Assembly: GCA_016618085.1 (NCBI GenBank)
Contig: JABLTG010000024.1
Coordinates: 87,716 to 151,715 of the forward strand
Length of the DNA: 64,000 nt
Source: Neovahlkampfia damariscottae
Taxonomy: Eukaryota; Heterolobosea; Selenaionea; Neovahlkampfiida; Neovahlkampfiidae
Direction of reading: 5' to 3'
Position 1 is the stretch's first letter; each line of letters starts with the position of its first letter. The translations under genes were made by a program, and so were the position numbers. This document shows positions 53,601 through 63,663 of this stretch, piece after piece. The notes beneath the pieces are model-generated. The model did not search any database, had not been told where the DNA came from, and worked only from the letters and a program-made list of their open reading frames with translations.

Positions 53601-55075
53601 TGGAAGAATTATCATAATGCAAAAGCACCTAAAAATTTAGACTTGAAATTTAAAGACATGTATACAGTGATTCAAATTGACAAAGAAATTTCAAGTTTTG
53701 ATTGTAAAATTCAACATATGATTGTGCAACATAAAGTTACTGCAGAAATGTTCAAAGCAAAAAAAATAATTTCATTGGATAAAAAATTCATCAAAAAGAA
53801 ATCAATTGAAGTAATAATTTTGTTATTTCTGACATTGTAATATAGTATTTAGATAATGTTCCACATCGAAATCTCATAAATGTTATTGATTCTTTCACAG
53901 AATCAGATACAAATGAGTACAACCTAATTCTCATAACTACATTAGTTGTTGATTCCTTAGCCAAAGATGTGCATCATAAAATTGATGTTGTCAAAGAATC
54001 AGTACGTAAATCATTGATTGACATTTCATCAAGTTAATTTTAAGATTCATGATTCAAATTCTAAGAGTGATGAATTTATTTCATCAAAATGGAAAATTTG
54101 GAAGATTGAATGAAGCTTCAGTGTATCTCTCTTCCTCATATATTACAGTTTATATTGATCCTGGGTTTTATATTGAAGATGATATTCAAAATCCTGACTA
54201 TTTAAGAGCTCCAGAAATTCATCAACAATCACCAAGACCAAATGAAAAATCTGATATTTATTGTGCTGGTTTTGTTTTGATTAAATTTTTGACGCAAAGA
54301 AACTCGAAAGAAATGCAACAAATTTTTGATCTGAAAATTTCATCTCCAAAGAGTTCTTCTTTGCTTAGTGCAATACCAAGAAAGATTTCATTAACACCAA
54401 AATATGAAAAACCTCATCCATATTTTAATAATTTTCAAAAAGAAATTGGAAAATTCAAAGTAAGTTCACTTTAAAAATTGAAATATATTTTTATAGGATT
54501 CTCTTTCAATTGACCCAAAAATTTTAGATTTGATGATGCACATGATTCAACCAGATCCAAAAAATCGTCCAACTGTTTCAGAGTTACTTAACTCTGTTCA
54601 TGGAATAAAAGAAAAAAAGAAAAATTCAAAACTTCAAAAACCAATCAAAAAAACTCGTTTTGATGGTTTGACTAAAAATCAAAAACAATTGATTCAAAAT
54701 GATACTTATCGTCAATATTTCAAAGAATACTTGAGAACTGAAATGTCTGTTGAATCTATTTTATTTTTTGAAGATGTTCAATTGTTCAATGAATTTAGAA
54801 CATGTCAAGAACGAATTATCAAAGCAAATGAAATTATTCAAGCTTATTTAACGGATGAATCGGAGTTGGAAGTTAATGTAAGTGGAAAATTAAGAAGAAC
54901 ATTAGAAATTCAAGTTGAAGATGCTGAGGAATCTGGAGAGCTTGGAACTGATATATGGGATGATATTGCTATTCACATCATTGAAACTACTTTATTGAAT
55001 TCATACCAACGTTTTGAAAACTCTCCAATGGCAAAATCGTTGATGAAAAAGATCAAATCAAAATCTAAGAAATAA
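50635..55075 (+). CDS. PH-SAM-RGS-RGS-pseudokinase-RGS protein C
   Basis: Eight exons: 50635-50826, 50859-51084, 51119-51334, 51369-53155, 53193-53810, 53846-54001, 54034-54459, 54497-55075; introns 32-37 nt, all phases close; 1,399 residues. Order: PH-like domain (about 45-125, WKKFYFFLTSEPNLYI), SAM domain (about 140-205, IRWLGTMYF...LTKEDFLKHY), a 400-residue region of unknown fold with GFHFINELLHQFDDEF, a Ser/Pro linker (about 590-700), RGS (about 715-805), RGS (about 835-945), pseudokinase (about 960-1240) and RGS (about 1268-1375). The catalytic loop is the most degraded of the three (GRLNEASVYL). The shared architecture shows common descent with A and B. Confidence 0.8.
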
Positions 55076-55104
55076 TGAACAGGTTGATCATCAACTAATT
55101 TAAG

Positions 55105-55111
55105 CCAATCA
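55105..55111 (+). promoter_or_regulatory. CCAAT box of two-CBS gene
   Basis: CCAATCA 37-43 bp before the ATG at 55148, in the 72-bp gap after gene C. Confidence 0.5.
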
Positions 55112-55147
55112 ATTCACTTTGATCTTAAATCAGTTGAAAATACAAAA

Positions 55148-55594
55148 ATGGTACTCGTTACTGCTGTTATGGTTCCTTGGGAAAAGGTAGTTTGCTGTTT
55201 GGACAAAGAAGAACTTGAAGGTGTTGCAAGCTTAATCTTAAATCACAAAATTAGTTCAGTGGTGGTTGTGAATCCAGAAAAATCTAAAGTGTTAGGAATT
55301 ATGACAAAAACAGATTTAATCAATGCATTTTTAATGAGAATATCACCAAATAAATCTGTTGGAAAATTAATGTCTTCAACTGTTGTTTATGCTCACGAAA
55401 AAGATGGTCGAGATAAAGTTGGTCAAATGATGCTTGATAACGAAGTTCATCAAATCATAATTCAAAATGATAAAAAAGAACCTGTTGGACTTGTTACAAG
55501 CATGGATATTGTGAGAAATTTAGTTGAAGAATCAAAAATGGAATTAGGAAGATTATTAATGTCCATACCAAAATCGAAACCTGTCACACAATAA
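55148..55594 (+). CDS. Two-CBS-domain protein
   Basis: Single exon, 148 residues: one Bateman module. CBS1 is at about 20-70 (SSVVVVNPEKSKVLGIMTKTDLI) and CBS2 at about 85-135 (EVHQIIIQNDKKEPVGLVTSMDIV). Similar stand-alone CBS pairs bind adenosyl ligands and regulate partner enzymes. The partner is unknown. Confidence 0.82.
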   Translation: MVLVTAVMVPWEKVVCCLDKEELEGVASLILNHKISSVVVVNPEKSKVLGIMTKTDLINAFLMRISPNKSVGKLMSSTVVYAHEKDGRDKVGQMMLDNEVHQIIIQNDKKEPVGLVTSMDIVRNLVEESKMELGRLLMSIPKSKPVTQ

Positions 55595-55689
55595 AATTGT
55601 TCATTTTTGGCAAAAATTAAAGTTGATTTGTAAAAGAGTTGGTCAATGATTCGCCTTTTTTAACCAATAACCTTCCAAAATTATCCGCA

Positions 55690-55696
55690 CCAATCA
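55690..55696 (+). promoter_or_regulatory. CCAAT box abutting a start codon
   Basis: CCAATCA only 3-9 bp before the ATG at 55699. The transcript leader must be almost absent, start inside the box, or the box acts from within the leader. Confidence 0.5.
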
Positions 55697-55698
55697 AA

Positions 55699-56864
55699 AT
55701 GGGTAACCAAGCTCTAACATCATTCACAACAACTTTCGTTTACGTTTCAAAACTTACAGGAATCACCAAAGACTACAAGAATTGTATCCTTGAAGTTCAT
55801 GCTGCTGACCAACAAGGAAGACTTGTTGGACCAAAACCAAACTTCCAAATTCCTTTATTAACAAGTGCTCAAGGTTTAGTTCTCCAACAAGAACAACCTT
55901 TCAACATTATCAAAGATTCCACAGCGACTCATGTAAAAGTAGTTTTATCAGCAAAAGGAACTTTTTCCAACACAGAAATTGGAAGTGCTTTCTTTTCAAT
56001 TGGAGGGTTTAAACAAGATGTTATGTCTCCTTTTGACTTGAACTTAATGTCAAAACAAAATCAAGTTGTTGGTAAAATTTCCATGAAAATGTATATTCCT
56101 GGTGAACTTTATGAAAAGAAACTTCTTTACAAACATGCTGTTTATTATCAAAAAAATTTATGTCAAATTCACTTCACCAAAAGATCAACAATTACTTTAA
56201 GATTCGGTTTTGATACTCAAATATTTTATAATGATATGTTATCACTTATTTTCAAAGTGATTGAATTTGTCAATGACAAAAGAAAGATATTTGAAGCTTA
56301 TGATGTTTCAAGTTTATTTTCAGAAGATACTCCAATGATGACTATTACAATTCGTTTCACAGATGAATTTATAAAGGAAGCTCAAGATAATATTGATCCA
56401 AATGAAGTTGATAACAACAAACCATTGGAAAAATTAGTGATTCCTTGTACTATTTCACATCAAAACTTTCCTACACAAATTGATCCAACAGGTTTACAAG
56501 CAAAATTCTTCTATCAAAGAAATAATACTCAAGTATATTCCAATATCAGTTATAATTTGGATTTTCATTCACAAAATGAATTGAATGCTTTAAAGTAAGT
56601 CTTTATATAATTTATTCATTTTTCTTAAGTTTTATTGACCAAAATAAGGATTCAATTGATTTAATCTCAAAAGATAAAGGTATGAGATTTGTTACTAGTA
56701 ACAACTCATCATCTCTTTATCCATTTGTTTCTTGTTATATTGTTTGGTATCATTTGAAAGACAACTCAAAACAATTGGATAATTACCAAATTGGAGAACA
56801 ACCTCAACAACAACAACAACAACAGCAACAGCAAACACAAACACAACAAGGAGTAAAATTATAA
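55699..56864 (+). CDS. Uncharacterised beta-rich protein, tandem copy 1
   Basis: Two exons, 55699-56594 and 56630-56864 (35-nt intron); 376 residues. Residues 1-150 are strand-rich and could be C2-like (KDSTATHVKVVLSAKG, then IGSAFFSIGGF), but I cannot assign a family. Shared blocks with the next gene include DSTATH, LCQIHFTK and a final VSC(Y/F)IVWY. N-terminus MGNQ is a possible myristoylation site. A C-terminal poly-Gln run of about 12 is absent from copy 2. Confidence 0.7.
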
Positions 56865-56940
56865 TTTATTATTTCTTCAAATTGAAGTTTCTTCTAAAAA
56901 TTTATTATCCAATCAATTTCATTTCTAAAACCTGTCAGAC

Positions 56941-58090
56941 ATGATTGTAGCTTTAGCTTTAGCCACTTCTCAAATCAAACAACCTTTAACCACTTTCACC
57001 ACAAACTTTTTGTATTTTACTAAAATAACAAATATTCAAGGACAATACAAAGATTGTGTTTTAAAAGTTAATTCATCAGATTCAAAAGGAAAACCCATCG
57101 GTCAACAATTGTCAGTTCCAATTTCATATATGGATCAAAGAGGAATTATTCTTCAAAATGAGTTGGAATTTAAACTTGTCAAAGACTCTACAGCGACACA
57201 TATAAAAATCGCATTATATCAAAAAGGTTCATTAACAGACCAAGAAATAGCAAGTGCTTTCTTTGGTGTATCTAGCTTCTCAGAAGATACTTTAATACCG
57301 TTTGACCTCAATTTACTTCAAAATAATTTCGCTATTGGTAAAATCAGTTTAAAAATTTATATACCTGGAAAACAATTTGAAAACAAAAGTACAAGGAGAT
57401 ATGCTGCAAAATGTAAAACAAATTTGTGTCAAATTCATTTCACTAAAGGATCAGCAATAAATACAAGATATAATTTTGACGTAATTAAATTCAACAATGA
57501 CATCTCTTCAATTATCAACAAAGTTATGGATTTTGTGGATGACAATCAACAAAATTTAACTTTATATCAAATTACCTCTATTTTCAATGGTGATTTTCCA
57601 ATGGTTTCAATTACAATTCAATTCAAAGATTCATTTGTTCAGGAAGCATTGTCTGATGAAGAGTTATTAAAAACTCCGGTTCAAGAATTATTCATCATTC
57701 CTTCAACTGTTCCTCATTTTGGTTATGTTTCAAAACTTGGAGATAAAGGTTTACAATCAAAATTATTTATGGATTCTGCAAACACCAGTTTGAACACTTT
57801 TGGTCATCCATTATCTTTTCATGTTCAAAATGAGATAAAAGCAACACAGTAACGAACTTTTTTTTTCTTAATTTTTTTATAGTTTTGTTGAAATTAATAA
57901 AGAAAATATGAATGTGGTTTCAGTTGATAAGGAGATTGTTTTCAATATCAATAATTTTTATGCAAAGACACCATATGTTTCTTGTTTTATTGTTTGGTAT
58001 TATTTGAAAAAAAATGAAAAAGTCGAAGTTGTAGAAGGAAGGGTATTAAGAGGTGTTCAACAAATCAATGATATTGAAATAAAAAAGTAA
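56941..58090 (+). CDS. Uncharacterised beta-rich protein, tandem copy 2
   Basis: Two exons, 56941-57848 and 57883-58090 (34-nt intron); 371 residues. Paralogue of the previous gene with the intron at the same place and phase. N-terminus differs (MIVALALATSQ, somewhat hydrophobic) and there is no poly-Gln. Conserved pairs: KDSTATHIK, ASAFFGVSSF, KTNLCQIHFTKGSA. A CCAATCA box lies about 27-33 bp upstream. Confidence 0.7.
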
Positions 58091-58443
58091 AAAATTTAGA
58101 ACAAATCTGTTGTTTGAGATGTATTCAAATAGAATTGAAATCACAACAACCAAAATCTTTCATCTTCAAATTGTTGTGACTTTCTTTATTTAGCTTCTAC
58201 AGAAAGATCTTCTACCATTCCCAATTTGTTTGATCAGGTGGAGCAGAACAAGAACAACTATTTTTTTTGAAAATTTTGGATATCAGAATAGTTTCAAAAA
58301 ATGATTGTTTTTCCCCTGAAAACCATGAAGAAAGAAGATTTATTGTTGTGGGTATTCATCCAATAAAATCAGTCCAAATCAACCAATCAATGCTGAAAAC
58401 AATTGTCAAAAAAACTGTTACACTAGTACGTTACTTTAACAAA
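58091..58443. other. Intergenic, promoter of opine-dehydrogenase-like gene
   Basis: No gene in 353 bp, though the frame of the next gene is open backward and includes an alternative ATG at 58390. A CCAATCA box at 58383-58389 lies 55-61 bp before the preferred ATG, so the alternative, which abuts it, is less likely. Confidence 0.5.
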
Positions 58444-59682
58444 ATGTCTTCTTTACCAACAATTTGCGTTTGTGGTGGTGGTAGTGGTTCACATGTTACT
58501 GCTGGTAAAAAAACAAAAAATTTAACACAACAATAAAAAGGATACCTTGGAAATAAAGGATATAAAGTGAATGTTCTCACAAGACAACCTGAAAAATGGA
58601 ATGAAGGAATTCAAAAAAATGGAGGTATGATTGTTCATACAAGAAAAAATGGAGAAACAGAAATGTCCAAAGTTGTCGGAAAAATAAACAAAGTTTCTTC
58701 TGATGCAAAAGAAGTTGCACCTGAAGCAGATGTCTTTTTATTAGGTGGACCTGCACACGCGAATCCAGATTTACTTGCTAAAATTGCACCTTATGTTAAG
58801 AAAGGAGCTTTTGTTGGAGCTTTATACGGACAAGGAGGATTTGACTGGGCAGCAAGAGCTTTACTCAAAGAAAAATACTCAGATGTTGTTGTTTTCGCAT
58901 TACAACACATTCCATGGATTTGTACAAAAATAGTTTATGGACAAGAAGTCAGAATGATTGGACCAAAAAAAAAATTATCAGTTTCTTGTATTCCAATTAG
59001 CAAAGGAGAAGAAGTAGCTAAATTATGTACAGATTTATTTGACATTAACACAGTTACAATTCCAAATTTTCTTTGTTTGACTTTAACACCTTCAAATCAA
59101 ATCATTCATCCTGCTAGATACTATGGAATCTTTAAAGATTGGGATGGAAAGAAAACCTATGATCCAAAGAGTATTCCAATGCTTTATGAAGGTATGGATG
59201 ATTTTTCATCAGACAGACTTCAATTATTGAATGATGAACTTCAAGCAATCAAAAAAGCTTTTGAAAAGAGATATCCAAAACTTGATTTATCAGAAGTAAA
59301 AGAAATTGGAGAAAGAATTATTGAACAATATGGTTCAGATGTCTCAGATACTTCTTCTTTAAAAATGATTTTTCAATCAAACAAAGGTTATCAAACAGTT
59401 AAAACTCCGGTAAAAGTAGTTGAAGGTGGTGTTATTCCAGTTGTTGATTCACGTTTTTTTGTTGAAGATTTACCTTTTGGACTTTGCATTTTAAGAGATT
59501 TAGCAGATATGTTGGATGTTAAAGTACCAATTGTTTCAGAATCAATTGAATGGTTTCAACAATTTATGAATAAGGAATATTTAAAGAATGGTGAATTAAA
59601 TCAAGAACTTATTGGTGAAACTGGTACTCCAAGAAAATATGGTTTTACAGATTTGGATGATTTAGTTAAAGACTATTTTTAA
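58444..59682 (+). CDS. Opine/octopine dehydrogenase-like enzyme
   Basis: Two exons, 58444-58504 and 58541-59682 (36-nt intron); 400 residues. Rossmann NAD(P) loop at the start (CVCGGGSGSH), then GGPAHANPDLLAKIAPYV and GALYGQGGFDW in the first domain, and in the second the TPSNQIIHPARYYG block with the catalytic His of the NAD/NADP octopine/nopaline dehydrogenase family (PF02317). These enzymes reductively couple an amino acid to a 2-oxo acid, often to regenerate NAD+ under low oxygen. The substrate pair is not predictable. Confidence 0.85.
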
Positions 59683-59807
59683 ATTTTGAATAAATTTTGA
59701 TTATCTTTCTTTTGTTTCAAAGTTAACATGGTTCACGATGTTCGAATGGACCATTATACAACAAAATTTTATTAACAAAATTTAATTTGAAAAAAATTGG
59801 GAATTCT

Positions 59808-60875
59808 TTAGATACCCGGATTATTTTCATCAATATTATTTTCACTTGAAAAAGTAAAGTTAAACATAACATTATATGCAGAAATTTCTCTGATGAATTT
59901 GAAATATTGTTTTGATTTCCATTCAATTTCTTTGTCCTCTTTTAATTCTTTGGATGCATATTCAAATGAAGTGGCATTCTGTTTTACTGCCTCTAAAACT
60001 ATTTTTTTAACATTTTGTAATTCCTCTGATGCATATTCAAGTGAATAACCATCAAGTTTCACTGCTTTCAAAATGAATTGTTTATCCTTTTTTAATTCTT
60101 TGGATGCATATTGAAGTGAATAACCATCCTGTTTAACTGCTTCCAAAACTATTTCTTTATCATTTGTTAATCCTTTGACCACATATTGAAGTGAACAACC
60201 ATCCTGTTTAACTGCTTCCAAAACTATTTCTTTATCATATTGTAATTCCTCTGATGCCCATGCAATTGCAGAACCACGTTGTTTTACAGCTTCCAAAATG
60301 AATTGTTTATCCTTTTTTAATTCAGATGATGCATATTTTAGTGAAGTACCATCAAATTCCTGTTTTACTGCCTCCAAAACTACTTCTTTTTCATTTTGTA
60401 ATTCCTTGGATGCATATTCAAGCAAATCACCATTTTGTTTTATTGCTTCCAAAACTACTTCTTTATCATTTTGTAATTCTTTGGACACATATTGAAACGA
60501 ACAATCGCCCAGTTTACGCCGTTTTAAGATTTCCAAAACAAATTTTCTATCATTTTTTAATTGCTGGGAAGCATATTGAAATGAAATATATGCTATTTTT
60601 ACTGCTTCCAAAACTACTTCTTTATCATTTTGTAATTCCTCGGATGCATATTTAAGCAAATCACCATTTTGTTTTATTGCTTCCAAAACTACTTCTTTAT
60701 CATTTTGTAATTCTTTGGATGCAAATTCAAATGAAGAACAATCCTGTTTAACTGCTTCCAAAACCACTTCTTTATCATTTTGTAACTTCTTGGGTAAATA
60801 TCGAAGTGAATAACCATCATGTTTTACTGTTCTCAAAGCCTGTTGTTTTCTGGCAGCTTCTTTTTTTGTAACCAT
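59808..60875 (-). CDS. DUF4116 repeat protein, copy 2
   Basis: Single exon, 355 residues: about 12 tandem 25-residue repeats of the form NDKEVVLEAVKQxGxxLxYASxELQ (DUF4116), then the family C-terminal segment (KQYFKFIREISAYN...). At DNA level the period is about 75 nt and individual repeats are closely alike, so unequal crossing-over is likely. A CCAATCA box at 60920-60926 lies 45-51 bp upstream. Family function unknown. Confidence 0.78.
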   Translation of the reverse strand: MVTKKEAARKQQALRTVKHDGYSLRYLPKKLQNDKEVVLEAVKQDCSSFEFASKELQNDKEVVLEAIKQNGDLLKYASEELQNDKEVVLEAVKIAYISFQYASQQLKNDRKFVLEILKRRKLGDCSFQYVSKELQNDKEVVLEAIKQNGDLLEYASKELQNEKEVVLEAVKQEFDGTSLKYASSELKKDKQFILEAVKQRGSAIAWASEELQYDKEIVLEAVKQDGCSLQYVVKGLTNDKEIVLEAVKQDGYSLQYASKELKKDKQFILKAVKLDGYSLEYASEELQNVKKIVLEAVKQNATSFEYASKELKEDKEIEWKSKQYFKFIREISAYNVMFNFTFSSENNIDENNPGI

Positions 60876-60959
60876 GTTAAATGGAAAACGCTTAAATCTG
60901 AATGGTTAAAATCAACTGTCCAATCATTAGAATTAATTTTGAACAAAGGAGAAAAACTT

Positions 60960-61710
60960 TTATTCTTTAACTTCACTGTGAACAATATCATCAATATTGT
61001 TTTCATTTGAATTGTAAAGTTAAACATAACGTCACATGCAGAAATTTCTCTGATGAATTTAAAATATTTTTTTGATTTCCATTCAATTTCTTTATCCTCT
61101 TTTAATTCTTCAGATGCAAATGCAAGTGCAACACAATGTTGATTTACTGCTTCCAATACTATATCTTTATCATTTTGTAATTCCTCCGATGCATATTCAA
61201 GTGAAAGACCGTTTTGTTTCACTGCTTTCAAAATGAATTGATCATCTTCTTTTATTTCTTCGGGTGCGTATTCAAGTGAATAAACATTTTGTTTAACTGC
61301 TTCCAAAACTACCTCTGTGTCATTTCTTAATTCCTCAGACGCAAATCGAAGAAAATAACCATTCTGTTTTACTGCTACTAAAACTACTTCTTTATCATTT
61401 TTTAATTCCTCTGATGCATATTCAAAAAAATCAACACTATATTTTACTGCTTCCAAAATGAATCGTTTATCCTCTTTTAATTCTTTGGATACATATTCAA
61501 ATGAATAACCATCCTGTTTTACTGCTTCCAAAACTATTTCTTCGTCGTTTATTAATTTATTGGATGCAAATTGAAGTGAATATCCATCCTATTTTACTGC
61601 TTTCAAAACGACTTCTTTGTCGTTTGTAATTCCTTGGAGACATATTTGAGTGAAGCACCATTTTGTGTGACTTTTTCCAAAGCAAGTTGTTTTTCTTCTT
61701 TTGAAACCAT
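60960..61710 (-). pseudogene. DUF4116 repeat gene, copy 3, broken
   Basis: Same structure as copy 2 with the same start (MVSKEEKQ as in copy 1). Three lesions, read on the minus strand: loss of one A (T run at about 61622-61626) in the first repeat, an in-frame TAG where other repeats have CAG (61589-61591), and a one-base loss near 61015 that shifts the last codons of the shared C-terminal segment. Between the lesions about eight intact repeats remain. Directly upstream of the live copy 2, with about 85 bp between them. Confidence 0.75.
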
Positions 61711-61995
61711 TGCAGACCAATGAATGAAATAGAAGGTAAAATACATCCAAATTCTCAAAATCTTGAAAATAACTTCTTATTTTATCTCTGATTTTATCTG
61801 GTAATACCTGGTTTTTTTTCAACTTCGAAATGAGACGAAGCTTTATTTGTTGTAGGCAGCTGAACTGAATCCAATAAAATGAAGGAAATTGGAGTATTTT
61901 GGTTTCATGTGGAAAATTCGTTCAACAAAAGAATGAACAGCAAAATTAGAGGAGGAGCTGAATTTGAATATTTACAAAATTTATTTAAATTACAC

Positions 61996-63346
61996 TTAAA
62001 ACATTAATTTTCTATAAACTGGATTATCTGTCACTGAAGCATCTAATGAAATGCAATCTTCAAATCCAACTTTTGATAAATTTTTACAATCCAAAATTGG
62101 TGATTGTAACTTTTGAGATCCTTGAAATTCAACTTCAGCCAAGGTGGCAGATTCAATTAAAGGACTAACTAACTCATCACAAATTTTCATTTCTAAACTA
62201 TTCAATTCAGGACAACCTGAAACAATTCTTCTAACTGTTGCGTCTGTGACTTGAGTCCAATTCAAAATTAATGATTTCAATTTTGGTGAACGAATATGAG
62301 GTTCTTGAATATTCCATGATCCATGAAAGTTTAAATTTTCTAAAGAATCAGAATAAATCCTTGGATATTCCAAATTAATACATTTTTGAACGTTAATCGA
62401 TTTTAAAGCTGAATTGCATTCTAGAATCTTTGTAAATGTAATATCTGTAATTCTAGTGAAAGAAAGACCTAAATCTGTTAATTTCCCACATTTTAATTTC
62501 AAGTTTTCTAAATTCTTTGAGTGATCTAATAAAACTAATTGTAACTCTTCATGTTCAATTTTTGGATTTTTTAACTCGTGACAACCTGATCAAAAAAAAA
62601 ATTAAAAAAAGTGATCAAGTTAATATACCTTTTAATCTTAAAACTTTCAATTGTTTTGCTGAAAATAAAATTTCTTCTAAATCTTGATCTGTAATTTTTG
62701 TAAAACTTAAATCTAAAAATGTTAACAAAGGACATGAGAGTTTTAATGAAGTTAAATTCTTTGAATTATTTAAGTTTAGATATTCTATTGACTTTGATTC
62801 TAATGATAAACTTTTTAATTGTATCATTTGACAGAGATTGATTGCTTTTAATTTTTGATTATCCTTTACAATTTTTTGAATCAATTTTTCATTAAACCCA
62901 GATGAGTTTGTAAAATTGATATTCTTTAAATGATTACAATCGATTATTGGTTTTAAAAGTTGTTGACAATGAGTCATTGATAAATCTTCTAATTTTCTAA
63001 ATGAAATAGTTGGATTGTTCAACATTGAACAACTTGCAACTGTCAATGTTTTCAAACCTAAAGAGTTAGTTGAATTAAAAAAGGTTTCATCATTCATATG
63101 TTTTGAAAGGATTTTCAAGTGTTCAAGGTTTTTTTTACTGTGGAAGTTTAGACTTGTTTTTGTTTACTTTTTGAGGATTTTTTCGAAAGAATAGTTACCT
63201 ACAAATGATAGTGATAAAATAGAGTTATATGCTGCATTGGACCAGAGGGAATTTACAGAGGTCATAGTTTGTAAGGTTTCTTCGGTGGTGAGATAGTTAA
63301 AAACGTGTTGTAGCACTTCATCTGGAATTGTTTGAGATGAATTCAT
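61996..63346 (-). CDS. F-box/LRR protein
   Basis: Three exons, 63346-63168, 63137-62629 and 62585-61996 (introns 30 and 43 nt); 425 residues. An N-terminal F-box (TIPDEVLQHVFNYLTTEETL, VNSLWSNAAYNS) should bind Skp1 in an SCF ubiquitin ligase. About 12 LRRs of the cysteine-containing Fbxl class follow (LKTLTVASCSMLNNP, LTFLDLSFTKITDQDL). The ATG at 63346 is chosen because it leads straight into the F-box; the frame is open further upstream but has no ATG. The family supplies substrate adaptors; the target is unknown. Confidence 0.85.
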
Positions 63347-63663
63347 GAGCGATGTTGATCTGTTTTTTTTTGTTGAAAAACCGTTAGGAAAATTGAAGTG
63401 AGTATTTAACGTTTTTTTGGTGTTCAATAATTGGAGGATTTTTTCACCAATCAATTCCCCCAGAAACGAGCCAATCACCGAGTGAATTTTCACAGAAGAA
63501 AAAAAAGAAACGGCCAATGAATTGATGGTTATTGTGATAAAAGTGGCCAATTCGATTTAATTTTGCCAGTTATTTTTAGAATTTTTATTTGAAGTTGTTC
63601 AAGTTGAACAAAAAAGACCTTTTGTTCAACTAGAAAATACTGAAAAAGATCTCAAGTATTTAA
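63347..63663. other. Divergent intergenic region
   Basis: 317 bp between the F-box gene and the PIP-box gene. It contains CCAATCA at 63447-63453 and 63471-63477 and further CCAAT matches near 63512 and 63544, a small cluster. No gene seen. Confidence 0.5.

Noticed and set aside
54022-54033. A 12-nt intron in gene C
   Set aside because: It would shift the frame; the 32-nt intron 54002-54033 keeps frame and the conserved FMxQIL block.
59940-61560. About 75-nt tandem repeats resembling a CRISPR or satellite array
   Set aside because: They are in-frame protein repeats (DUF4116) without spacers, in a eukaryotic genome.
61589-61591. In-frame TAG at a Gln position, suggesting a TAG=Gln code
   Set aside because: The CTDSPL2-like gene ends correctly at TAG, other Gln codons are CAA/CAG, and the same DUF4116 gene also has frameshifts, so it is a nonsense mutation.
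63163-63550. Extending the F-box protein upstream to about 63550
   Set aside because: The frame is open but contains no ATG before 63346 and shows no conserved domain; the F-box begins right after 63346.
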